A program made the position numbers and the translations under genes. This document shows, in pieces, positions 1 to 11,400 of a DNA stretch of 64,000 nucleotides (the first letter of the stretch is position 1; each line of letters starts with the position of its first letter). The notes beneath the pieces were generated by a model. The model ran no database searches and was not told the origin of the DNA. It was given only the letters and a program-made list of their open reading frames with translations. The stretch spans positions 5,198,206 through 5,262,205 of the forward strand of contig JANVCC010000071.1 in NCBI GenBank assembly GCA_025345505.1, written 5' to 3'. The stretch is from Todiramphus chloris collaris. Its lineage: Eukaryota; Chordata; Aves; Coraciiformes; Alcedinidae.

Positions 1-2336
1 ACTTTTTTGAGCAAAGATAGATTGCAAAAAAACCCCAGGCATTTAAGATTGCTGGCGGGTCTGTGGAGTCCCTGTGTTGGCACCTCCAGGGGCACAGAGG
101 GGACACGAAGGGGTTGTGCTCACCACATGGCATGATCCATGATGTCTGTGGGTGTGTGGCTGAGGGCACCTCTTCCCCAGCAGAACCCGAAGGTGGTAAA
201 CAGAGAACAGTGTATTGGGCATCTCCAGGGCTCTGTGGTGGGTCTTGCCCACCTCTGGTGGGGAGGGTGCCTGTGTCAAAGGGGCTGGAGTTTTGGAAGC
301 CAGAAAACAGGGGAATGTCTTAAGGGACTGATCTCTGACACATAATCAAGGTCTCAGGTTGCTGAATCACTGTTACCTTCTGGAGCAAAACTCTTCACAG
401 TTGGCAGCAGGGAATCTGGTAGGAGGATCTGTGCCTGAAAGCTGTTCCCTAAAGCCCACACTCTTGGTTTAGGGCATCACGTTCAAATGATTTTTTTTGT
501 TTGATGTATCTTTCTGACGTAGCCCTTTACTTTACCTACCTGGGATGATGAGAATGAGGACACGAATAGCAAAATCTTGCCGTAAAACCGCCAGGAATGT
601 GAGACTGGATGCTTTTTTGCCTCCCCCAAAACGTGCGTAGTAGGAAGCTCAACTTCTGTGACAGCTGATTGCTTCGTTCAATGCACAAATAGCCCCAGGT
701 TTTCTTGTCCTGGAAAGAGAGTCACACACAAGAGACTGCAGAAGAGACCTTTGCTACTGCATTTGAGATGATGGCAATCTCTTACCTGGGTCTGTTACTC
801 CTTTGGAGAGGAGGAGGAGGATGAGCCCTGGGGTGAGGCAGGATGGTACAGCTTGAGCTTGCATGTAACAGGATCCACCTTGGTGGATAAGGAGAGGATA
901 AGCTGTGCTGCTAATCACAACTGCTGGGAGGAGCAGTGCTCAGGAGCAAGCCTGGCTGTGCTAAATGCTTGAAAGAGGAAGAAATCAGATCTTTGAAGGA
1001 GAAATCAAGACCGCCCCTTAGGACCAGAAGTACAAGTAGTTTGACCAGAAATAGCTGCAAGCTCTCGATTAAAAGCTAAACCACAAAGAGCTTGTGTAGT
1101 CTGAACAAAATTATACATTGTCTGCTGTAGACATCAGTTCTGAGAGCCGGGTCTGCGCAGCACTCGGGGAGAACGGTGCAGTATTGGCACTCGGGGAATG
1201 ACCTTGGATCTCTCCACGCTGCTTGAAGGAACATCCAAAGCCTGCCTGTTCTTTAACCTAACCGACCCCAGCGCGTCGCTGGCGGCTCACTGGCAGTTCT
1301 AGCCCAGCTCTGGGCTCCACTGGGGTGGTGAGAGGGCTGGGGGAGTGAGGAGACATCACCCATGGCAGAGTCTCCAGAGGCCCTGGGCCTGGGGTTGCAC
1401 AAGGAGCTCTGTTGAGCTTCACCCAACACAACAACGTTGGCTCCTTGAAGGGTGCAGACACAGCCTGCTCCCCCTGGCAAAAAAAGGCTCAGGCAGACGG
1501 AGGTAGAGAAGGAGGAGAGGGAGTAGGAGAGGTTTGTTCTCCCCCTGGAGCACTGGCAGGCCTGTGCTGCTCCTGGCAACCCTTTGCATGTCAGGAAGAG
1601 CTGTTAGCGCAGCTCGCCCGCCTGGGCTCCTCCTTTGAGTTGTAAATAAACGAGGTCTGGCTTAAAAGGATTATCTCCATGTGAACGCAGCGGCGGGGTT
1701 GTGTTGTCCCTGTTATCTGTGTCTCATTTCTCCAGTGGAGCAGGAGGTATTGGTACTGCAACCTGAGGGCACGGGGTTTTAACAATAAACTTCCCTCGCT
1801 GCTTGATTTCGTGCATTGCTATTTTAAATCAATGAGAAACTGCAGTCGAGCAGCAGGGGAATCTTGGCAGCTGGGAAGCAAGTGGATCTTTCCTGAAACC
1901 AGTGTGTTTGCTGAGGGCTCTGCCCAGTTACTGCTGAGGGTGTCAGATGGAGTGGTTGGGTATTCTGCCTCTTCTTGTCTTGATGGAGGGAGGGATGGAT
2001 GGATGGATGGAGGAATGGATGGATGGATGGAAGAAGAAATGGATGAAGGAAGAAATGGATGGATGGATGGGATCAATGGCTCCATGAAGGAAGGAAAGGA
2101 TGGATGGATGGATGGATGGATGGATGGATGGATGGATGGATCCAACAGCCTTGTTTAAAGCGTACCAGTACCAATTAGACCTGTTTGTGCCCTGCAGATT
2201 TTCCTTCACCAATAGAGCAATCTCTCTGTCCCTCACAGCTATGATAGTGTGGTTGTGCCTGAGCTGCTCTGCTTGTTCTTGTCGGCCAGGTCAGCTTCTG
2301 TTCTGGGCTTTAGCCCAGAATGCTCTTTCGTTGCAG
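1..2336 (+). other. PIP5K1C intron, 5' portion
   Basis: Intron left of the first coding exon in the window. No exon could be supported. The only clear element is the TGGA repeat near its right end. Confidence 0.6.
1984..2140. repeat. Interrupted (TGGA)n simple repeat
   Basis: Imperfect ATGG tetranucleotide array broken by GAAGAAAT and other interruptions, cleanest from about 2098 to 2140. It lies about 200 bases before a PIP5K1C acceptor. Confidence 0.95.
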
Positions 2337-2423
2337 GGACCATCGCTACCGGGACAGCCTGGCCAAGGAAAGAAGATAGGTCATCGAGGCGTTGATGCTT
2401 CTGGTGAAACCACCTACAAAAAG
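2337..2423 (+). CDS. PIP5K1C: PIP5K1C coding exon: N-terminal segment [19 protein letters not shown]
   Basis: 87 bases, phase 0 to 0, acceptor ttgcag and donor gtttgg. Encodes the conserved segment just before the kinase core. The start Met is not here; at least one exon lies upstream, beyond the window. Confidence 0.93.
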
Positions 2424-5400
2424 GTTTGGTTTTGTGGAGGGGAAATGGCAGCTACGTGTAGATGGCAAGCTGAGAAGAGAAATTGGGGTCCAATAGCTAC
2501 CAATCTGATTCAGATTTTATGCGGTACCCTTGCACCACATAATCCTGTAAACAACAAACCTGGAAGCCTTAATCCATCTCTTCAGCAGGTGGTTGAACTT
2601 GTTTAGTATCTAGTGCCCAAGATGACCCCACAGAAGTCACAGCCATGACTGTACTGTAATATAGGGGATGTCATCCCAACAGTCTGCTTTGAAATACTCA
2701 CTGGCTGCTCCTTTCTTTCTACCAGACCACCTCATCCACTCTGAAGGGGGCCATCCAGCTTGGGATTGGATATACTGTTGGCAATCTGAGCTCTAAGCCA
2801 GAGCGAGATGTCCTGATGCAAGACTTCTACGTGGTGGAGAGCATTTTTTTCCCAAGGTAAAGGAGACGGGAAACAAAACAAATGGATGACTTCTTTCTTT
2901 TTCCTCTCGCTGATTTTTCAAGAGAGCATCCATCTGTCTTTAGATCACGGAGTTGGATGCTCTGAGTGTTCTAAATATGCATCCATTACGTACAAACAGA
3001 ACAGTGGGAAGTGTTAGATTCTGCAGGACACTGGCTTGAAGAAGTACAATATAAGATGCAGCACCAGATGCTTCAGTTTGTTAGGTTCCTCCGTGCTTTT
3101 CTTTCTACCTGTCCATCTAGAATGCCTTCCACAAAATTATGCCATGTTTAAGATGGAAGAAAACTCATTCTTGGAGCTCTTTAACTCTGGGAATAAGCAA
3201 AGCACATAAAAGCTCTGTTCTCTATGTAAATATATTCTGCTTGGCAAGTGTTTGTTCCTTGCGCTCTTTGGAAACAGATTTTTACCAGATAATTTAAAAC
3301 CTATTTTCCCATGTCCTGCACCAGGAAAAGATACTCGTTATTGTTCCTAAGATGTCTTTCTTTTTTTGCGAGGCTTAATTAATCTTAAATATACAGCAGC
3401 CTCGATGTGACAGGGCCTGTATGACTCTGGTGTGTCTGTTCTGTGCAGCGAAGGAAGTAACCTCACCCCTGCTCACCATTATGCTGACTTCAGGTTCAAG
3501 ACCTATGCACCGGTGGCTTTCCGGTACTTCCGAGAACTCTTTGGGATTCGTCCAGATGATTATTTGGTATGGCTGTAGTTTCTCCTTTCTCTTGTCTTGC
3601 CTCCTTTGAGATGGTCTAGAGTAACACAGATTTGCCCCTGACTCGAGGATGTCAGCAATTCTTTTCTGAAAGGGACAGAAAAGAGTCGAGGAGTCGTGCT
3701 GATCCCAGCAAAGAGTGGGAACAGGTTGTGGATTGAGGGACTCTGGTCACTTTTGGAGGAGATCCAGTCCCAGCAAGACCAGCACTATTCATTCACTAAG
3801 AGGTCGCTGCTGGCTTACGCTGGAGGGAAGGGAAATGATCCACATACAGTGCAGCTTGTGTCAGCTGTGCGAGGGGGTTCCCTCTCTGTTGCTTCTGGTG
3901 ACAATAACTTACTGTGTTTACAAGCACAAGGGGTTGTGTTCTGCTGGGCACAACCCTGCAGTGTCCCCCGGGGCTCTGAGGACAAAGATGGGAGTTTTTC
4001 CTTGTGTACTCACTCAAGAGCTATGTGAGTGGAGTTATTTTAATCATCTTACAAAGAGAGAATAAAATGCACCTCGTTCTGGCACTCTGAAAGCTCCTCA
4101 GAGCTGGAGAGGCTGTTTTTGAAAGACCTAGTAGTACAAGCTTTCAGGGCTTGGAGTATACTGGGGTTGACCTTGGTCCCTTGCACATGTGTGATATCCT
4201 GCCCTTTAGAAAAGGCCATTCTGCCTCTCTGCCCTGCTCTCGTGAGACCCCACACAGAATACTGCATCCAGCTCTGGAGCCCTCAACACAAGGATGTGAA
4301 CCTGTTGGAGCAGGTCCAGAGGAGGCCACAAAGATGATCAGAGGGCTGCAGCACCTTTCCTGTGACGACAGGCTGAGGGAGTTGGGTCTGTTCAGCCTGA
4401 AGAAGAGAAAGCTCTGGGCACACATTATTGTAGCCTCCAGTACCTGAAGGAAAGCTGGGGAGGAACTTTTTATAAGGGCTTGTGGTGATAGGGCAAGGGG
4501 CAACAGTTTTAAACTAGAGCAGGGTACATTTGGATTAGATATTCAGAAGAAGTTCTTCACTCTGAGGGTGCTGAGACCCTGGAACAGGCTACCCAGAGAC
4601 TTTGTGGATGCCTTGTCCCTGGAAATGTTTAAGGCCAGACTGGCTGAGGCTCTGAGCAACCTGCTCTAGTGGGAGGTGTCCCTGCCCATGGCAGAGGAGT
4701 TGGAACCAGATGAGCTTTAAGGTCCCTTTGAACTCCTGTGAATCACAGAATGGCAGGGGCTGGAAGGGACCTCTGGAGATCGAGTCCAGCCCCCCTGCCA
4801 GAGCAGGGTCACCCAGGGCAGCCCACACAGGAACAGAGCCAGGGGGGGCTGGAAAGGCTCCAGAGAAGGAGACTCCACAGCCTCTCTGGGCAGCCTGGGC
4901 CAGGCTCTGTCACCCTCACAGTAAAGAATTTCCTCTTCCTGTTGAGGTGGAACTTCCTGGGTTCCAGTTTGTGACCATTGCCCCTTGTCCTGTCCCAGGG
5001 CACTACTGACAAGATCCCGGCCCCTTCCCCTTGCCCCCCACCCTGCAGATATCTGTAAACACCAATCAGATCCCCTCTCAGGCTGCTCCTCTCCAGGCTA
5101 AACAGCCCCAGGGCTCTCAGCCTTTCCTCACCAGAGAGATGTTCCAGTCCCTTCTTCATCCTTGTAGCCTCCCTTGGACTTTCTCCAGTATTTCCCTGTC
5201 CCTCTTGAACTGGGGAGCCCGGAACTGGACACAAGACTCCAGATGTGGCCTCACTAGTGCAGAGTAGAGGGGGAGGAGAACTTCCCTTGACCTGCTGGAC
5301 ACATTCTTCATACTGCACCCAAATTCTCTGTTTCTGTGACGTTTATTGAACCAGGGAAGGGAACACCACAGCCAAAGGATCTCATGCCCTCCCTCCTTTT

Positions 5401-8400
5401 TAATAACCATTTTTTTTTCCCGACTTCTGCTGTAGACAGGGGTAACTGTAGCTGAACACCTACCAGTAGAAAGAAATCTGTGCCCTGGCGTGGTTTGACA
5501 GTAACAGTGGTCCCCAGCTGTGCCATCCAAGATAATATTGGCTGCTCTGCTGAGTGGTTCAAAACTCGGGTGAGGCAAAGAGCCTGCCTCAACTGCAGAG
5601 GTCACAGCTCTGATTTGTTGCTTCTGCTTCCCCTGATTCTCTCTTGCCTGTCACAGCAGCAAATGCCTTTAATTATACATGAGGTAATTAACTTGATAAA
5701 GTCTGGGATCATTAATCTGTGCAGGGATGAAAGCTGTTTTCAGTATGCAATGATAAGTATGTAATTTGTCGCTCTGATTATGCCCCTTACGTACCTTCCC
5801 TCTCTCTTGCTGTGGCAGCTCCGATGGGATGCTGCCCCAAAGCCGCCCAACCCGCCGCGGTCACCTCGGGGTTGGTACCTGGCTGCAGCCAGCACCTGTG
5901 TGCTCGTGGCTGCTTCTGCTTTGTCCCTGCTGCTGCTCACGGCCTCATTTGAGGACCTGCTGTTCACGTCCCGATGCCTAGAAACGTCCTCCCGGCTCCG
6001 CTGCTGCTGCAGCAGCCCTTGCTGTGCTTACCCCTCTGCGCAGCCCGCTCCGATACTGTTCCTGGGTTTCCAGCAGGAGTGAGCGAGTGAGACGTGCCTG
6101 TAAGAATCCTCTCTAAGCAGGGAGCACAAGGCCAGAGGCAGCTGCTGAGAACAGCCAGGGCACTGTGTTCCCTCCAGCACCGTGAGACGTGGTACCCTGA
6201 GCAGACTGTTATGTCTCTTAAAATCCTGTCTTTCTGCCCGTGCTCGCAGTCACGTGCTCACAGAAGCCTGAATGTGCTCCACGCACAATGGGAGAAGAGA
6301 AGATGTCATTATGAAGCCTGGATGTTACTGAAAGCAGATGATTTAACTTGATTCTGAGCAGCTGGGATGCTCTGAACTGAAATCTTTGTCTCTAATTATA
6401 AACTGTCCATCAACTTTGCTGCTTAGACCTAACCTATAATGAAAATAGTTCTCACTTGAGCTTCGCTACCCTTTAATCTCCCAGGGAGACGGTGTGCTGG
6501 GGAGAGCCCTCAAGGGCATCGAACACAAGGTGCAGTTGAGTGGGGACTAAAAACATGTCTTTTTTTTTTTTCTCCCCAGTATTCATTATGTAACGAGCCC
6601 CTGATTGAGCTTTCCAACCCTGGTGCCAGCGGCTCCCTCTTCTATGTCACCAGCGACGACGAATTCATCATAAAAACTGTGATGCACAAAGAAGCTGAGT
6701 TCCTCCAGAAGCTCCTTCCTGGCTACTACATGGTGTGTATCACCCAGCACCTTGGACCTGACCTGGGCTTGGCGTGGCAGCTTTTCTGTCCAAAGCATGG
6801 CACGGGCCACGTCCTCCACATAGGTTTCCTGTGGTCTGCCCGCCCTGTGCCAGGGAACACATTAACGGTGTGTCACAAAACCAGTCCCAGAAGCACAAAT
6901 CTTGCCAATTACTTGCAAACTCTGTTGGCAAACTTGAGGCAGGTAATTGTGCCATAGCTTGTAGGCATGTTCTGGCCCAAAAATGCCTTCCCAGATGTGT
7001 GTTTCTGGATGTCTTGTTTGTTATTCTTCGCTTGGCACCATGTGTCTGCCTCAGCCTGGCTTTGAGGGTGGCTGTTGGCTGCAGTAACACAACCCCTTGG
7101 TGTCGTGGGGGAACCACTCCTGTCCCTGGCTATCTCCCCTGCCTGCCTGTTTATCAGAGTTACTCTGAAGGCAGCCATGGTCCCAAGCTGAAGACACCCC
7201 TGGCACCAGCCAGCTCTGCACGTCCAGTCTGCTGCAGAAGTCTTGTCTTGCTAGCCCTGAGATTTAGGCAGCAACTACTGGGCAGGTGACTCGTGGCAAC
7301 AAGTATTAAATCAGAACCAAACCCAGTGTTTTGGCACGTAAACCGGGAGCTGTCTCCCTGCATAACTGTGGTGAAGGGTCCAGCTCTATAGATGAGGGCT
7401 CTGAAGCTCAGTTTCCCCACGCAGGGGTTTGTGGAGATGCTGTGGAGGAGGTGATGCTATTGCTGCCCAGTCTGCACACGTGCTGTGGTGGATTTGTCAG
7501 CACACAGAGTCTGGGTGAAAATCCTTACCTCGCTCAATATCCACTGGGGAAGATTTGCCCATGTGAGGTGGGGTCTCGGGTGTCTGGTTATCACCAACAG
7601 CCTTTGCTGCTCCTGCAAGGGACAGATGAGTTCCTGGACAGGATGGGCTGTCTTGGAAAGCGTTGCCTAATGTATGCAGTCAATCAGGTGGAGGGTTTTG
7701 AATGGGCAGGGAGCTGCACTCGTGTCCTGAATGCTGCAGCTGTCCTGGCCGGCAGTCGGTGGAGCAAATTAAACTGAACTTGCCTGTCTGGTGCTGAGTT
7801 CTGTGCTACTGGTAGCATTGTGGTGTTTGTGGGTTACTGTGGTGCTAACACATGATCTCTGCTGCTCTGGGGAAACCCACCTGGCGTAAAGGAGTCAGGG
7901 GAAAGGAAGCAGAGGGGTTTGATCCTGCTGGGCAGGTGCTGTTTGCGTCTGGTCTTGCCTGCCTGGTGCTTTGGGCTCGCACCATGGAGAACAGCGCACT
8001 CGCAGAGAGGGCTCGCCCCTGTGCCCACTTAGGCTGCTGAGGGGCATGGAATTTGAATGCAGTTGTGCTTCTGCCATCTGTCAGAATCTGACAGGTCTGT
8101 CCTTCCTTTCACAGCGTGCAGAGATGTTCTGCTTCCTTCCCAAAATTTCCCAGAGCTGAACAAGCAAATCCTGCCTGTCATGTCACTCCTAATAATACCC
8201 CAGCCTAAAAAAAGGACACGCCGGCAGAGCGGGATATCCGTGCTCTCTGGCCAACTGTGTTCTATAAAGCAGCTCTGCAAAAGGAGGAGAAAATTTATCT
8301 TGTTTTGTTTAAAAAAAATACCCTGTCCCTGGTTTATTCTGGGCCAGAGAATGGCTTTTGATTTCTGACACTTCTGAAGAGATAAAGATAGCTGTTATTT

Positions 8401-11400
8401 TTAAACTTGAAGTTCCCACTTGCTGTGGTTTTTTTTTTTCCTCTTCCCATTTGCTTTCCCTTTTTTAGCTGCTGTTGATGGGGAAAGCAGGGAATTTCCA
8501 GACTCGGTCATTTGCCCAGGGAGTGCTGAACCTCTCCTTCCCTGTACTTGAGGCATAGTGGTATTTTCAGGTCCTAAAGCCCCTGAAATGCAGGAGTTTG
8601 TCAAACGTGCGCAGTAAGCCCTCATGTAAAGTAAAGCCTCTTCACCTAGAGCTCTCCTGACTGCTCCAAGATCTGCCAGTGTGCTTTGTGTTGAGCACAG
8701 CAGGGCTCCCCTGCCCGAGTGACCTTTCCCCCTGCTTTTTCCCAACCCCGCTGCAGAATCTGAACCAGAACCCGCGCACGCTGCTGCCCAAGTTTTACGG
8801 ACTGTACTGTGTGCAGTCGGGGGGCAAAAACATCCGCGTGGTCGTGATGAACAACATCCTGCCTCGGGTGGTGAAAATGCACCTGAAATTTGACCTGAAA
8901 GGCTCGACCTATAAACGCCGGGCTTCCAAGAAGGAAAAGGAGAAGTCCAGCCCTACGTACAAGGACCTGGATTTCATACAAGACATGCCCGAGGGCCTGA
9001 TGTTGGATGCAGACACCTTCAGTGCATTGGTGAAAACGCTGCAGCGAGACTGTCTGGTAAGGAGAGGGGCAGCTTGGGGAGCAGGTTAATGAAATGCTGT
9101 GGCTCTCGAGCATGACAAAGAGCAAATGATTGAGAACCTTGCTAATCTGCTAGGTCTAGAGCAGGATAAATCCCTTCTACTGCCGTTTGCCCTGAAAGCA
9201 GAGCAGTGAAGCTGGATCTCCTGGCAGCCTCCGAGGACTAAGGCTGCGCTCCTTTGCCTGGTGCATCAAATTGTGGCAGCCTCTCCACTTGCTGCTGGGA
9301 CTGGCTGCATTTTCCTGTACACTGTGCAGCAGATCCACGGCACACCAGGGTTATTTGCAAGCGTTCAGCCCTTTGGGTTGATGGTGGGATGGCCAAACTC
9401 TATGCAGTCGAGTCCAGAGTTGATTATCGGTTCAGAAATGTTCAAAGCGAAGGAGTTGTTACTGGGAGTGGGGAGAGGCTGTTCCCTGCTTTGGGATCCG
9501 TGACAAATTTGATATTATTTTGGTATTTTGGCTTTGTTCTTAAACTCAATATTAACCTCTAGGTGTTGGAAAGTTTTAAAATCATGGACTACAGCCTCCT
9601 GCTTGGGGTTCATAACATTGACCAGCAAGAACGGGAGCGGCAGTCTGAGGGAGCCCACAGCACATCGGATGAGAAGCGTCCCGTGGGGCAGAAGGCACTT
9701 TACTCCACGGCCATGGAGTCCATCCAGGGCGGGGCTGCCCGGGGGGAGTCCATAGACACGGACGACACGTAGGTGAAAACCTGGCTCACTTGTGCTGCTG
9801 GGGGGTGGAGGTGGAGGCTGGAGTAGTAAATCTCTGACGAGGCCCATGTGAACTGTTGCATCTCCTGGGGGTTATGGTACTGCTGCAGTACAGCAGTGAG
9901 AGCTGAAAGGGGAAGCTGGGGTGGGAAATATTTCTGTAAGACTCCAGCCTCAGAGCAGTGCCTCCTTAGGCCAGTCTGTAGGCTGTCAGCTGCTGCAACA
10001 GTCTCTCAACATCCACCCGTGCTCTGGGGAGGAGAAACTAGCTCAGTATCCAAATCCGGGCGTGGAAGTGGGGATCAATCAGCCTGTCCCTAGGAACCTG
10101 GAGCTTGTTCTCCATCATTCCAGCTTTGGAATCTGTGACAGTACCCTGGGGCCATCCCAGTGTGGTTGGCAAACAGCAGTGTAGCCAAGTGCTGGAGTAC
10201 CTGATGGGGCTTGGCAGGGGCTGCCCAAAACCTGTCCTGTGCTGTGACCCTGTCCTGTGCTGTGCCCCGTGGCTCTTGCGGCTGTATCGCTGGCACTGGG
10301 GACAATGCTTGCCAACAAATGGTGGAGTTTGCTGGTTGCTGCTGCCTGAAACCAGCTGGTCCAGTTTTGATGGAGGATCAGTCTTGGTGGAGCCGGGATA
10401 ATACTTTGGTGTTTCCGTTCTTTGAAGTCGCGTCATTAATTGCAGTGGCCAGCCTGGTACCCGTGTGCTTCTGGTGTGTGCTGGTGGTTGCTGCTCCTTT
10501 GGCAGACTGGTATCAGTGTGGACCAGACTGGAAATACCCTTATCCTTAAAGGTTTGCTGCCCTAATAGGCAGACAGCTCACGCTGACTCAATAAATAGCC
10601 TGATCCCCAGAATAAAATGTCCTGTAGCTAATTAAAACCAACGTGGTGCTTTCTGGTGCAAGCAGAGCTGCTGCCACAGGCCGTGGGTCCTGTCTGGGCA
10701 GCGTTTGTCAGTCCAGGCAGGCAGCAGCCTGGGGGGCACCGCGTGGGAAGTGGCCTGGGTCAGTGGGTCTGTTCCCTCAGGGATGCACAAAATTGAGCGT
10801 GCAGGTCTCGTGTCACCCGTGCCCACCACATCAGAGCCCGCTTTTCAGCACTGCCATCCACCCTTCTGCAGGTCTCGGGGGTATTACAGCTGCTCTTGCT
10901 GAGGTTTTGTTTTCCCTGCAGGATGGGGGGAATCCCAGCAGTGAATGGCAAAGGAGAGCGTCTCCTGCTGCACGTAGGAATAATAGATATCCTTCAGTCA
11001 TACAGGTAGGTGACTTGGCAGTTGTCCATCCTTTAGGTTTCTTAACATCTATTTTAATACTGAATGAAAGCAGGAAGATTTTCCTCTCCTGAAGAGGTTG
11101 ATAATGAGTAGGCAGAGTGCCTAAAGCTGTCTGTCGATGGGTGTTGGGGCTGTGGATTTTTTTCCTGTCCCTAGAACAGCTGTTTTTCTAAGATACAATG
11201 AGCTGCTCAAAGACGTTGCTCATCTCTGTGCCTAGAGTGGGTAACACATCTCCAGGCATGGAAGGGGTTCTCTGCCCCTCTTCCAGCCCAGCTCCTCCTG
11301 AGCTGAGTGCAGGGAGTCTGGTGTGCTCAGCTGACCTCTCTGGGCTGCAGGAAAGCTGCACTCTGGATGAAGGAGTTGAGCTGCCTGGTGGTCTCTCTTG

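Noticed and set aside
1811-2236. Open frames rich in MDGW or SIHP repeats
   Set aside because: Direct translation of the TGGA tetranucleotide array.
5780-6082. Hydrophobic 100-codon frame that could look like a membrane protein
   Set aside because: Lies in a PIP5K1C intron, has no homologue I recognise and no splice or promoter context.
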